Origin: Actinoplanes cyaneus
Lineage (GTDB): Bacteria > Actinomycetota > Actinomycetes > Mycobacteriales > Micromonosporaceae
Assembly: GCF_016862095.1 (NCBI RefSeq)
Contig: NZ_BOMH01000007.1
Span: forward strand, 372,001-436,000
Direction of reading: 5' to 3'
Length of the DNA: 64,000 bases
In this document: in pieces, positions 25,007 through 38,387 of the stretch
Layout: each line of letters opens with the position of its first letter
Position numbering within the stretch: position 1 is the stretch's first letter
Notes under the pieces: model-generated
What the model was told of the DNA's origin: nothing
Database searches by the model: none
What the model saw: the letters and a program-made list of their open reading frames with translations, nothing else
Translations under genes and position numbers: made by a program

Positions 25007-26197
25007 GTGCGTACGGCCGTGGTGGTGGGTGCGGGCATGGCCGGTCTGGCCACGGCCGGCGCGCTGGCCCGCACCGGATGGCGGGTCACGCTCCTGGAAC
25101 GCGCCGAGCGGATCGCCGCCCCGCCCACCGCTGTCGTCCTCTGGCCCAACGGCCGGCGCGCGCTGGAGTCGCTCGACCCGGACGGCGCCTGGTCGGCCAG
25201 CACGTCCCCGCTGCCGGACGGCGGGGTGCGCCGCCCGGACGGGCAGTGGCTCGTCCCGCCGCGCTCCCGGGCCGGCGCGACCGGGCCCGCCCCGGCCGTC
25301 GCGCACCTGGAGGACCTCTACGACGCGCTGGTCGCGGACCTCGGCGACACCGAGATCCGGACCGGCTTCGAGGTGACCACCGTCCGCACCGGCCGCCGGG
25401 AACGCCCCGCGGTCGGTGACGGCCGGACCCTGATCGAGGCGGACCTGGTGGTCGCCGCGGACGGCATCGACAGCCGGGTCCGGGCGGCGCTCGCCCCCGA
25501 GGCCGTCGCGGTCGGCTCCGGCTTCGCCGCGTGGCAGGCCGTCATCCCCGGCTACCGCGTGCCCAGGCTCTCCGACGGCCAGGCGCTCGGCGGCGAGACG
25601 CTCGGCGCGGGCTACCGATTCATCGCCATCCCGCTCGGCGCGCACGCGGCCGGCAAAGGCGGCATCTACTGGGTCGCGACCGCCGCCGGCGCCGCCCGCC
25701 CGGAACCCGCCGCCACCCAGCTCGCCCTGCTCCAGCGCTGGTTCTCCGGCTGGCACGAGCCGGTCGGCGAGCTGCTGTCGCTGACCCGCCCGGAGGAGCT
25801 CGTCCCGCAGGGCGTGCGCGAGCTGCGGCCACTGCCCCGGACGTACACCTTCCCCTCCGGCCCCGGCGGCGTCGTCCTGGTCGGTGACGCCGCGCACGCC
25901 ATGCCGCACCACCTGGGGCAGGGCGCGTGCCTCGCCTTCGAGGACGCCGCGACGCTGCGCTCCCTGCTCGCCGACGCCACCCCCGGCGATGCGCTGACCA
26001 GGGCGATCGAGGGTTACACGCGGTTGCGTCAGCCGCGCACGGCGACGGTCGTCCGGCAGAACCGCCGGATGTCAGCGGTGGTCCAGGCCCGCGGCCGGCT
26101 CGCCCTCCGAGCCCGCGACGCCGCGCTGAACCACATGCGCCCGCGCCTGCTCGGCCGCACCCTCGACCCGGTCTCCGACTGGTCCCCGCCGGATTAA
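25007..26197 (+). CDS. FAD-dependent monooxygenase
   Basis: This 396-residue protein belongs to the UbiH/PHBH-type flavoprotein family. The dinucleotide fold is VVVGAGMAGLATAGALAR at the N-terminus (about 4-21), the DG motif is VVAADGIDSRVRA (about 150), and the second FAD motif is GDAAHAMPHHLGQG (about 290-303). It should hydroxylate an aromatic or similar substrate using NAD(P)H and oxygen; the substrate is unknown. The GTG has GGAAGGCGGG upstream. It follows lgt by 23 bp and may share its transcript. Confidence 0.85.
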   Translation: MRTAVVVGAGMAGLATAGALARTGWRVTLLERAERIAAPPTAVVLWPNGRRALESLDPDGAWSASTSPLPDGGVRRPDGQWLVPPRSRAGATGPAPAVAHLEDLYDALVADLGDTEIRTGFEVTTVRTGRRERPAVGDGRTLIEADLVVAADGIDSRVRAALAPEAVAVGSGFAAWQAVIPGYRVPRLSDGQALGGETLGAGYRFIAIPLGAHAAGKGGIYWVATAAGAARPEPAATQLALLQRWFSGWHEPVGELLSLTRPEELVPQGVRELRPLPRTYTFPSGPGGVVLVGDAAHAMPHHLGQGACLAFEDAATLRSLLADATPGDALTRAIEGYTRLRQPRTATVVRQNRRMSAVVQARGRLALRARDAALNHMRPRLLGRTLDPVSDWSPPD

Positions 26198-26309
26198 CCC
26201 CTTTTGCCGTACGACGATGGACCGCCCGTCCGCAGGCGACACGACCAAGCCCCCTGCGTGCCCGCGCGAGGTCCGCTGGGGCCGGGCCGGTAAGCGCGGC
26301 GTGCCGACT

Positions 26310-26364
26310 CGGCTGGTGCTCAGGGCTGGTTCTCGGGGCTCGGAACGACCGTGAGCGCCAGCCG
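26310..26364. repeat. 55-bp palindrome, copy 5
   Basis: It has CGGCTGG/CCAGCCG ends. The outer arm GGTGCTCA against TGAGCGCC has the same single T:G position as copies 1 and 2. The inner part is less well paired. Confidence 0.75.
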
Positions 26365-26414
26365 GCGTACGCAAGGTTCGCAGCGGGTCGGACTCGCGAC
26401 GCGGCTGGTGGTGC

Positions 26415-26469
26415 CGGCTGGTCCTCATGGGCGTTATCCGTCCCGGATAACGCCCATGAGGACCAGCCG
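26415..26469. repeat. 55-bp palindrome, copy 6
   Basis: CGGCTGGTCCTCATGGGCG and its exact complement run to the ends. The 26-base arms CGGCTGG...TTATCCG pair without mismatch around TCC. Confidence 0.9.
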
Positions 26470-26738
26470 GGACTAGGACGCGCGTTGCCGGCTCAGCACG
26501 GTTCGGATCTGGCGTGGGGTTCAGGTGGTGCGGGATCAAGTTGCGGGGCTGGTCCGGATCTTGGGACGGGTGGCGTTCTTCACGGGTGGTTCACGCGCTG
26601 GACACAGGTGGACCGGGTGCGGCCGGAAGCTCGTGCGGGACGGGCCAGGCACGGTATCGGTAACGGGCAGAGCCCAGCACGGTGCTTACGGCGTACCAAA
26701 TCCTGGGAAGTGTGAGCGAGTCGCGGGGACCTCGCGTG

Positions 26739-27617
26739 TCACAGGGAGAGGGCGACCGGCGCGGCGATGCAGGCCGTGCCGATCCGGCGGAACCCGACCT
26801 TCGTGTAGAGGCGGGCCACGTCGTCGTCCCCGGCGGTCAGGAAGATCAGGTCGGCGCCGCGGGTCAGCAGTCCCCGGGCGAGCGAGGCGGTGAGCTGCGA
26901 GGCGTAACCACGCCCGCGCGCCGACGGCAGCGTGGCCACCCCGGCGATCTCGGCCACGTCGCCGGCGCGCTGGCTGGTACCGGTGGCCAGCACGCCCTCC
27001 TCCGGTGACTCGACGACGACGGTCTCGTAGTCGCCGCCGGCCAGCATCCGGCCGATGCTCCGCACCGCCTCGGCGGTGATCGAGGACTCCGCCGCGGCGT
27101 CCCGCTCGGACGGCCCGGCACCCTCGATGAGCAGCGTGTTCTCGGCGACCTCGAGGGGGGTGCGGTAGGCCGGCGCGGCGAACGCGAGCCGCGCCACGGC
27201 CCGCGAGGCGGCCAGGTCCGCGGCGAACCCGGGCGCGTTCGGGTCGAGCCGCCGGAGCGTCGCGCCGGGCACCGGAAGATCCGGCACGAGGGCTTGCGGA
27301 TCGAGGCTGAGCAGTGGCGCGAGCAGCACCTCCAGGCCGGCCGAGCGGGCCACGGCGAGCAGGTCGGGCGTGGTCTCGTGCACCCACTCGAACGCTTCCG
27401 GCACCCCCAGCTCGCGCTGCCGGGCCCGGCACGTGATCAGGTCGGCCGCGGACGGGGTGGGCGAGCCTATGCGTGGTCGTGCATAGTAGGGCCAGCCCTC
27501 GCCCTCGCGGACGAAGAGCACCAGGGAACCGATCTCCTCGATCCGGGCCCAGGGCCGGGGCAAAGCGTCGTAGAACTGTTCGAGCCGGTCGAAGTGGTCG
27601 GAATCCGCTCGTGCCAT
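26739..27617 (-). CDS. GNAT-family N-acetyltransferase
   Basis: This 292-residue protein has a C-terminal GNAT domain (about 160-285). The acetyl-CoA-binding motif A is GVATLPSARGRGYASQL (about 228-244), followed by FLTAGDDDVARLYTKVGFRR, motif B. The N-terminal 150 residues form a second, poorly conserved domain. The acceptor substrate is unknown. It ends toward the convergent gap with palindromes and is divergent from gltB. Confidence 0.82.
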   Translation of the reverse strand: MARADSDHFDRLEQFYDALPRPWARIEEIGSLVLFVREGEGWPYYARPRIGSPTPSAADLITCRARQRELGVPEAFEWVHETTPDLLAVARSAGLEVLLAPLLSLDPQALVPDLPVPGATLRRLDPNAPGFAADLAASRAVARLAFAAPAYRTPLEVAENTLLIEGAGPSERDAAAESSITAEAVRSIGRMLAGGDYETVVVESPEEGVLATGTSQRAGDVAEIAGVATLPSARGRGYASQLTASLARGLLTRGADLIFLTAGDDDVARLYTKVGFRRIGTACIAAPVALSL

Positions 27618-27723
27618 CGCGCGAGACTACCGGTCCCCGGTGCGGCTGTGCTATTCAGTTCGTCCACACCAACCCGTGATCCGGGCGTCAGGTGTGATCA
27701 ATCCGCACCTGGCGGAGATCAGT

Positions 27724-27748
27724 GTCTCTTAACGTAGACTCAAGAGAC
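27724..27748. promoter_or_regulatory. Inverted repeat upstream of gltB
   Basis: GTCTCTT (27724-27730) and AAGAGAC (27742-27748) form a 7-bp perfect dyad with 11-bp spacer, about 60 bp before the gltB start. The position suits an operator for glutamate synthase; the regulator is unknown. Confidence 0.45.
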
Positions 27749-27808
27749 TTTGCAGGGCCGACGTCGTCCCGACCTTGATCCGAAACACCAGAGACGACAG
27801 GAGGCCCG

Positions 27809-32354
<4,546 letters not shown>

Positions 32355-32362
<8 letters not shown>

Positions 32363-33824
32363 TCCGAACGGTTTCCTCCGGTACGAGCGGCAGCTGCCCA
32401 AGCGGCGGCCCGTCCCGCTGCGCCTGATGGACTGGAAAGAGGTCTACCCGCCCGCGGGCGAGGAGCTGATCCGCGACCAGGCCACCCGCTGCATGGACTG
32501 CGGCATCCCGTTCTGCCACGAAGGCTGCCCGCTGGGCAACCGGATCCCGGACTGGAACGACCTGGTCCGTACCGGGAACTGGGAGTCGGCGATCGAGTCG
32601 CTGCACGCCACCAACAACTTCCCGGAGTTCACCGGCCGGCTCTGCCCGGCGCCGTGCGAGGCGGCCTGCGTGCTCGGCATCTCCGACGACCCGGTGACGA
32701 TCAAGCAGGTCGAGGTGGAGATCGCGAACCACGCGTTCGAGCGGGGCCTGGTCCCGCAGCCGGCGCCGGTCGCCTCCGGCAAGTCGGTCGCGGTGGTCGG
32801 CTCCGGCCCGGCCGGCCTGGCCGCCGCCCAGCAGCTGGCCCGGGCCGGTCACGCGGTCACGGTCTACGAGCGCGACGATCGGATCGGGGGCCTGCTGCGG
32901 TACGGCATCCCGGACTTCAAGATCGAGAAGCACGTCATCGACGAGCGGCTCGCGCAGATGTCCGCCGAGGGTGTCGAGTTCCAGACCGGCGTGAACGTGG
33001 GCGTCGACATCACCGCCGACGACCTGCGTGAGCGGTTCGACGCGGTGCTGCTGGCCGCCGGTGCGCTCGCCGGCCGGGACACCTCGGAGACCCCGGGCCG
33101 CCACCTGAAGGGCGTGCACCTGGCGATGGAGCACCTGGTGCCGGCCAACCGGATCGTCGCCGGCCTGCAGGACACCACGCCGATCGACGCCAAGGGCAAG
33201 CACGTGGTCATCATCGGTGGCGGCGACACCGGAGCGGACTGCCTCGGCGTCGCGCACCGCCAGGGCGCCGCCTCGGTCACCCAGCTCGACCAGTACCCGC
33301 TGCCGCCCGAGACCCGGGTCGGTGTCAAGGACCCCTGGCCGACCTGGCCGATGATCCTGCGCAGCTACGCGGCGCACGAGGAGGGCGGCGACCGCGTCTT
33401 CGGCGTGGCCGTGCAGGAGTTCGTCGGTGACGCGGACGGCAACCTGGTCGCGATCCGGCTCGCCGAGGTGTCGGTGCAGCGGATCGACGGCGTCCGGACG
33501 GTCACCGTCACTCCCGGCTCGGAGCGTGAGCTGCGCGCCGACCTGGTGCTGCTGGCGATCGGCTTCGAGGGCACCGAGGACCAGCCGCTGCTGTCCCAGT
33601 TCGGCCTGACCCGCAACCGGCGCAGCGTGCTGGACGCGGACGGTGGCTGGCAGACGTCCGCCGAGGGTGTCTTCGTGGCGGGCGACATGCACAAGGGCGC
33701 GTCGCTGATCGTGTGGGCGATCGCCGAGGGCCGGTCGGCCGCGGCGGCGATCCACGACTACCTGGGCGCCGCGGGGGACCTTCCCGCGCCGGTCCGGTCC
33801 GACCAGCAGCCTCTCGCTGTGTGA
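32355..33824 (+). CDS. gltD: Glutamate synthase small subunit
   Basis: This 489-residue subunit delivers NADPH electrons to GltB. Cysteines for two 4Fe-4S clusters are in [13 protein letters not shown] (C46, C49, C54, C58) and CPAPCEAAC (about 98-106). The FAD motif [19 protein letters not shown] is at about 147-165 and the NADPH fold [13 protein letters not shown] near 285. The GTG start lies inside the gltB 3' end with GGGGG six bases upstream, which is preferred over the in-frame start 27 bases earlier. Confidence 0.96.
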
Positions 33825-33833
33825 TCGGCTCGG

Positions 33834-33893
33834 TGTAATCGGCATCGCCTTCGGCTCGCGGGCTGTGTAATCGGCGTCGCCTTCGGCTCGCGG
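33834..33893. repeat. Two 28-bp direct repeats
   Basis: The units 33834-33861 and 33866-33893 differ at one base and have a 32-bp period. Each contains CGCCTTCGGCTCGCGG. A partial third unit (TGTGATCGGCTCGG) begins at 33819 over the gltD stop codon. Confidence 0.75.
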
Positions 33894-33987
33894 CATTTCG
33901 GCCCTTCAGGTCGATGCCGAGAGCACCGGAAAACGACTGCGCTTCGCTGGTTGTTTTCCGGCACTCTCGGCATCGACGGGCGAAATG
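33894..33987. repeat. 94-bp imperfect palindrome
   Basis: CATTTCG at 33894 and CGAAATG at 33981 bound arms sharing TCGATGCCGAGAG and CCGGAAAAC with few mismatches, around a 14-base centre. It lies in the gltD-pyk gap directly after the direct repeats. Confidence 0.75.
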
Positions 33988-34009
33988 CGTGGTGCTCTCG
34001 GGTAACTCA

Positions 34010-34043
34010 CAGGACCTTTCACCCGATCGGGTGGCGGGTCCTG
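34010..34043 (+). terminator. Terminator after gltD
   Basis: CAGGACC pairs with GGTCCTG, and CACCC pairs with GGGTG inside it. TTTGTG follows. The rest of the gap up to pyk at 34243 has no gene. Confidence 0.65.
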
Positions 34044-34242
34044 TTTGTGCTGGTGGGGCGGGGTTGTGGCATGTGCCGACGGGCGCACAGCGGCGACCGT
34101 TAAGCTGAGCCGGCGGTCGCTGAAGCCCGCGGACGACGTAGCGTTCCCGTGACTTCCCGGGTTGACCTCGCCGTCGACACTCGCAGTTCATGCCGAGGAC
34201 GGGGGTCGGCCGCCGAGCCGCCCCAGGAGAAGGACTAGCCTG

Positions 34243-35682
34243 ATGGCCGTGACACGCCGCGTAAAGATCGTCTGCACGATGGGCCCCGCCACCAAGTCGC
34301 CGGAGCGGATGCTCGGCCTGGTGGAAGCGGGCATGAACGTGGCCCGGATGAACTTCAGCCACGACACCCGGGAGAACCACCGGGAGATGTACGAGCTGGT
34401 CCGCTCCGCCGCGGAGCAGGCCGACCGTCCGGTCGCGATCCTCGCCGACCTCCAGGGTCCGAAGATCCGGCTCGGCAAGTTCGCCGACGGGCCGCACCGC
34501 TGGGAGACCGGTGACCGCGTGGTCATCACCAGCGACGACATCGTCGGTACCAAGGAGCGGGTCTCCTGCACGTACACGAAGCTGCCGCTGGAGGTCAAGG
34601 CCGGTGACCGGCTCCTGATCGACGACGGCAAGGTCGCTGTCGAGGTGACCGGCGTCGTCGACGGCAAGGACATCCAGTGCCTGGTCACCGAGGGTGGCCC
34701 GGTCAGCAACAACAAGGGTGTCTCGCTGCCGAACGTCGCGGTCTCCGTCCCGGCCATGAGCGACAAGGACGAGGAGGACCTGCGCTTCGCCCTGAAGCTC
34801 GGCGTCGACCTGGTCGCGCTCTCGTTCGTCCGCTCGCCGGAGGACATCAAGATGGTCCACTCGGTGATGGATGAGGAGGGTCGTCGCGTCCCGGTCATCG
34901 CCAAGGTGGAGAAGCCGGAGGCGGTCGACCACCTCGAGGCGATCGTGCTGGCCTTCGACGGCGTCATGGTGGCCCGTGGCGACCTGGGCGTCGAGCTCCC
35001 GCTGGACCAGGTCCCGCTGGTGCAGAAGCGCGCCGTGCAGCTCTGCCGGGAGAACGCGAAGCCCGTCATCGTCGCGACCCAGATGCTCGACTCCATGATC
35101 GAGAACTCGCGCCCGACCCGCGCCGAGGCCTCCGACGTCGCGAACGCGGTGCTCGACGGCGCCGACGCGGTCATGCTCTCGGGCGAGACCTCCGTCGGTA
35201 AGTACCCGGTGCTCACGGTCAGCACGATGGCCAAGATCGTCACCACCACCGAGGGTGGCGGCCTGGGCGTGGCCCGGCTGCAGCACGACCCGAAGACGCA
35301 CGGTGGCGCGCTGACCATCGCCGCCTCGCAGATCGCCCGGAACATCGGCGCCAAGGCGCTGGTCGCGTTCTCGCAGACCGGCGACACCGTGCGCCGCCTC
35401 GCGCGTCTGCACTGCGACCTGCCGCTCTACGCGTTCACCCCGGTCGCCGAGGTGCGCAACACGCTGGCGCTGAGCTGGGGCGTCGAGACGTTCCTGACCG
35501 ACTTCGTCGAGCACACCGACGACATGTTCCGCCAGGTGGACGCGAAGATGCTGGGTCTCGGCCTGGCCAAGCCCGGCGACTACGTGGTCGTCGTGGCCGG
35601 CTCCCCGCCGAACGCGCCCGGCTCCACCAACACCCTGCGCGTCCACCAGCTCGGCTCCCTCGTGGACCCCTCCGCCGTATGA
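34243..35682 (+). CDS. pyk: Pyruvate kinase
   Basis: This 479-residue glycolytic enzyme converts phosphoenolpyruvate and ADP to pyruvate and ATP. The N-terminus RRVKIVCTMGPATKS, the metal and substrate site VPVIAKVEKPEAV and MVARGDLGVELP (about 240-255), and the C-terminal allosteric domain (about 340-470) are all present. The ATG at 34243 with AGGAGAAGG nine bases upstream is preferred over the ATG 81 bases earlier. It overlaps tesB by ATGA. Confidence 0.96.
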   Translation: MAVTRRVKIVCTMGPATKSPERMLGLVEAGMNVARMNFSHDTRENHREMYELVRSAAEQADRPVAILADLQGPKIRLGKFADGPHRWETGDRVVITSDDIVGTKERVSCTYTKLPLEVKAGDRLLIDDGKVAVEVTGVVDGKDIQCLVTEGGPVSNNKGVSLPNVAVSVPAMSDKDEEDLRFALKLGVDLVALSFVRSPEDIKMVHSVMDEEGRRVPVIAKVEKPEAVDHLEAIVLAFDGVMVARGDLGVELPLDQVPLVQKRAVQLCRENAKPVIVATQMLDSMIENSRPTRAEASDVANAVLDGADAVMLSGETSVGKYPVLTVSTMAKIVTTTEGGGLGVARLQHDPKTHGGALTIAASQIARNIGAKALVAFSQTGDTVRRLARLHCDLPLYAFTPVAEVRNTLALSWGVETFLTDFVEHTDDMFRQVDAKMLGLGLAKPGDYVVVVAGSPPNAPGSTNTLRVHQLGSLVDPSAV

Positions 35683-36557
35683 CGCAGCCCCTGCAGGGCC
35701 AGGCCGCCGTCGACCAGCTTCTGGAGATCCTCGACCTGAGGCAGGTCGACGCGGCCACCTTCACCGGTGACAGCCCGCAGACCGGTGCCCAGCGCGTGTT
35801 CGGCGGCCAGGTCGCCGGGCAGGCGCTGGTCGCCGCGGGCCGGACGGTCGATCCGGCCCGCACGGTGCACTCGCTCCACGGCTACTTCGTCCGGCCGGGC
35901 GATCCGACCGAGCCGATCACGTTCCAGGTGGAGAACATCAGGGACGGAAGATCCTTCTCGGTACGGCGTTCCACCGCGAAGCAGCACGGCAAGACGATCT
36001 TCTTCATGTCGGCGTCGTTCCAGATCCCCGAGGAGGGCCTGGATCACCACGAGCCGGCGCCGGAGGGGGTGCCCGCCCCGGAGGACGTCCCCACCATGCG
36101 GGACTGGGTGGCGAAGTACCCGAGCCGCCGCACGGTCTTCAACGCCAGCCCGCAGGCGGTCGACGTGCGGTACCTGGGCCAGCCCGGCTGGGTGCCGCCC
36201 GGCGACCGGGACGCCGACCCGCAGCAGCGGGTGTGGATGCGCATCGACGGCAAGCTGCCCGACGATCCGCTGATCCACGCGTGCGCGCTGACCTACGCGT
36301 CCGACCTGTCGCTGCTGGACGCGGTCCTGTCGTACCACGGCGAGGTGTGGGGGCCGGGCGGCGTCGTCGGCGCGAGCCTCGACCACGCGCTCTGGTTCCA
36401 CCGCGACTTCCGGGCCGACGAGTGGTTCCTCTACGACAGTGCCAGCCCGTCGGCGAGTCGTGCCCGGGGCCTGGCCAGCGGGCGGATGTTCACCCGGGAC
36501 GGCCGGCACATCGCCAGCGCCGTCCAGGAGGGCCTGCTGCGCCGCGTCGGCGCCTGA
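35679..36557 (+). CDS. tesB: Acyl-CoA thioesterase II
   Basis: This 292-residue double-hotdog thioesterase hydrolyses acyl-CoA. The first hotdog has RVFGGQVAGQALVAA (about 39-53) and SLHGYFVRPGD. The second carries the Asp-Ser-Gln triad in SLDHALWFHR, YDSASPS and ASAVQEG. It overlaps pyk by four bases, the same pyk-tesB order seen in mycobacteria. Confidence 0.93.
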   Translation: MTQPLQGQAAVDQLLEILDLRQVDAATFTGDSPQTGAQRVFGGQVAGQALVAAGRTVDPARTVHSLHGYFVRPGDPTEPITFQVENIRDGRSFSVRRSTAKQHGKTIFFMSASFQIPEEGLDHHEPAPEGVPAPEDVPTMRDWVAKYPSRRTVFNASPQAVDVRYLGQPGWVPPGDRDADPQQRVWMRIDGKLPDDPLIHACALTYASDLSLLDAVLSYHGEVWGPGGVVGASLDHALWFHRDFRADEWFLYDSASPSASRARGLASGRMFTRDGRHIASAVQEGLLRRVGA

Positions 36558-36583
36558 CAGCGGCAGGGCCGGCTCCTGACTGC

Positions 36584-36632
36584 CGGTGGCGTTGCGCGGC
36601 AGCGCGTCCAGGAAGATCACGTTGGCAGCGGG
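36584..36632 (-). pseudogene. Remnant of acyl-CoA synthetase C-terminus
   Basis: On the minus strand, one frame reads AANVIFLDALPRNATGS. It closely resembles the conserved VxFVDxLPRNATGK segment at the C-terminus of AMP-forming acyl-CoA synthetases, with the catalytic Lys replaced by Ser. No flanking homology is visible on either side. It looks like the residue of a deleted gene next to tesB, though chance resemblance is possible. Confidence 0.35.
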
Positions 36633-36683
36633 CCGGCGCCCAGCACGGCAGCCGTGTCACGTCGCGAGTCCGGCAAGCCGGAG

Positions 36684-36772
36684 AAGTCCTGTGGCTCCGC
36701 CGATGGTGGGTCCCGGCCTGGCGACCGGCCGGACAAACGGATCCACCACCGACGGAGCCGGGGACAGGACTT
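36684..36772. terminator. Long imperfect hairpin between convergent genes
   Basis: AAGTCCTGT...GGCTCCG...CGATGGTGG pairs with CCACCACCG...CGGAGCC...ACAGGACTT over about 26 bases per arm. It sits between tesB and the minus-strand membrane-protein gene. Confidence 0.6.
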
Positions 36773-36774
36773 TC

Positions 36775-37821
36775 CTAGTGACCGCCCGCCGGTCGATCCG
36801 GCTTGGCGGCGTTTCCGGCCGGGGTTCCCTCGATGCCTTCCGGGCTGTCCGGCACCGGCGGCAGATCCCCGGCGTGCGGCCCCGGGGCGGCGCCCGGCCG
36901 CGGCCCGGTGATCCCGGCCTGGGCCAGCATCGCGTCCAGATCCGCGGTGGTCCGCACTACCCGGTCGTGGAACGACTCGCCGGGCGCCTCCGAACCGTGC
37001 GGCACCAAGGCCCCGGCTGACATCGAGGCGCTGGCTGACAACGAGCCGCCGGCGGGCATCGAAGCGCCGGCGGGCATCGGGGCCCCGGCGGGCATCGGGG
37101 TGCCGACCGGCAACGAGGCGCCGACCGGCACCGTGGTGTCACCCGCCGGCGACGCGGGTGTGCCCGCGTCGCGGGCCCGGTGCCGGGCCGGTTTGCGGGC
37201 CTCGAAGTCGGCGTGCCCCGCGGTGTACCCGGTCAGCCCGGCGGCCCGCTCCGGTGGCAGCTCCAGCACGTCCCGGCCCTTGGCCGCGATCTCCCGCAGC
37301 CGCAGCGCGGTGACCAGGTCGGCGACCGCCCGCAGCACGCCCAGCCCGCCCAGGATGACGATGACGGCCCCGGCGCTGCGGGCGAGAGGCCCGGCGGCGG
37401 TGAAGCCCAGCCCGGTCTCCAGCACGCCGACGGTGACGATCAGGCTCCACACCCGGTCCGTGCCGCGTGTCATCATGCCGACAGCGACGTCCACGGCGCC
37501 GCGCACCAGCAGGTACCACCCGATGAGCGACGCCGTCGTGGTCCAGCCGGCGTCGTCGCTGAGCAGCATGGCAGCGCCGGTCGCGGCGAAGAGCGCGGCG
37601 AGGGCGGTGTTGAGCCACCAGGTCCTGGTCCCGGCGAGTGCGCGCAGGCCCTCGCAGACCGCCCCGAACAGCACGATCGGCCCGGCGACGCCCGCGATCC
37701 CGGCCGGCTCGAGTCGCAGCACGCTCCAGCCGATGACCAGCCACGCGGCGGCGGCGACCATCAGGAATCCCCACATGCCTCCGCGCGTGGCGGTCAGTGG
37801 TGACGAACCGGACCACAACAT
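36775..37821 (-). CDS. HdeD/DUF308-like membrane protein with repeat tail
   Basis: This 348-residue protein has about six hydrophobic segments in residues 15-185, in the paired pattern of HdeD-like proteins. A long polar tail follows, with a hexapeptide-like array (PMPAGA, SMPAGG, SLSASA, SMSAGA) at about 245-285 and a Pro-rich end. HdeD proteins have been tied to acid resistance in E. coli, but this is not established here. The ATG at 37821 has GGGAGG upstream and is preferred over the start 30 bases earlier. The array is rich in GC-biased codons and may vary in length. Confidence 0.65.
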   Translation of the reverse strand: MLWSGSSPLTATRGGMWGFLMVAAAAWLVIGWSVLRLEPAGIAGVAGPIVLFGAVCEGLRALAGTRTWWLNTALAALFAATGAAMLLSDDAGWTTTASLIGWYLLVRGAVDVAVGMMTRGTDRVWSLIVTVGVLETGLGFTAAGPLARSAGAVIVILGGLGVLRAVADLVTALRLREIAAKGRDVLELPPERAAGLTGYTAGHADFEARKPARHRARDAGTPASPAGDTTVPVGASLPVGTPMPAGAPMPAGASMPAGGSLSASASMSAGALVPHGSEAPGESFHDRVVRTTADLDAMLAQAGITGPRPGAAPGPHAGDLPPVPDSPEGIEGTPAGNAAKPDRPAGGH

Positions 37822-37851
37822 GAGGCCTCCCGCTGATGCTGTCCCTGCCAT

Positions 37852-38180
37852 GACAGCACCCGGGGGAGGTGACGATCGGGTGAACGCCGAGATTGCCCGC
37901 CCGGTCAGCCGGGAACGACTGTCCGGCAGCCGGGCATGGCCGGGACGTCAGGCCACCGCGAGGCGATTACGAGTACGCCGTAATGGTCGTACCACAAATG
38001 TCGTAATGCTTTTCCCCGGCGCGGCCGAAGGGGCCTGGCAGGAGCCTCCGCACCAGGTGCAGCGGCACCACGGCGATCACCGCTGACGTCGGTAGATGTT
38101 TCCGGCTGATGTGTGCCGTGTCACCGCATGGTCAACGGTGAATGGGACGCTCGCCAGGCGGGCCCGCGAGGTGGTATTTG
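37852..38180. other. Gap upstream of membrane protein and downstream of tRNA
   Basis: No gene is seen. CGTAATG occurs twice (near 37980 and 38000) on the side likely to hold the membrane-protein promoter. A CCGTGTCACCGCATGGT block at 38116-38132 is identical to one upstream of trpC. Confidence 0.4.
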
Positions 38181-38257
38181 TGGTGTCCCCGGTGGGATTC
38201 GAACCCACACTGAATGGATTTTGAGTCCATCGACTCTGCCGGTTGGTCTACGGGGAC
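38181..38257 (-). tRNA. tRNA-Leu, anticodon CAA, short variable arm
   Basis: The minus strand folds into a full cloverleaf of 77 bases including an encoded CCA. The acceptor arm is GTCCCCG/CGGGGAC, the anticodon arm ATGGA-CTCAAAA-TCCAT, the T arm GTGGG-TTCGAAT-CCCAC, and the discriminator is A73. The anticodon CAA reads UUG. The variable region is only five bases (TCAGT), whereas tRNA-Leu normally has a long variable arm. Leu identity rests on the anticodon and A73. Confidence 0.88.
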
Positions 38258-38387
38258 AGGACGGATGGCGGCACCGCGGCAAGCGGTGATGCCAAGCTCA
38301 GCGAGAGACAGCCTACCTACTACGCTGAGGAGGGTGACACCCAGATACCGGGGTGTCGCGTCAGCAGAGGTTGGGGGAAGAGGTTCC

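Larger units (their letters stand above)
26198..26738. other. Convergent gap with two palindromes
   Basis: This 541-bp gap between convergent genes has no convincing coding sequence. It contains palindromes at 26310-26364 and 26415-26469. CGGGATCAAGTTGCGGGGCT (26532-26551) matches 19 of 20 bases of a tandem repeat unit in the 43.8-kb island. Confidence 0.6.
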
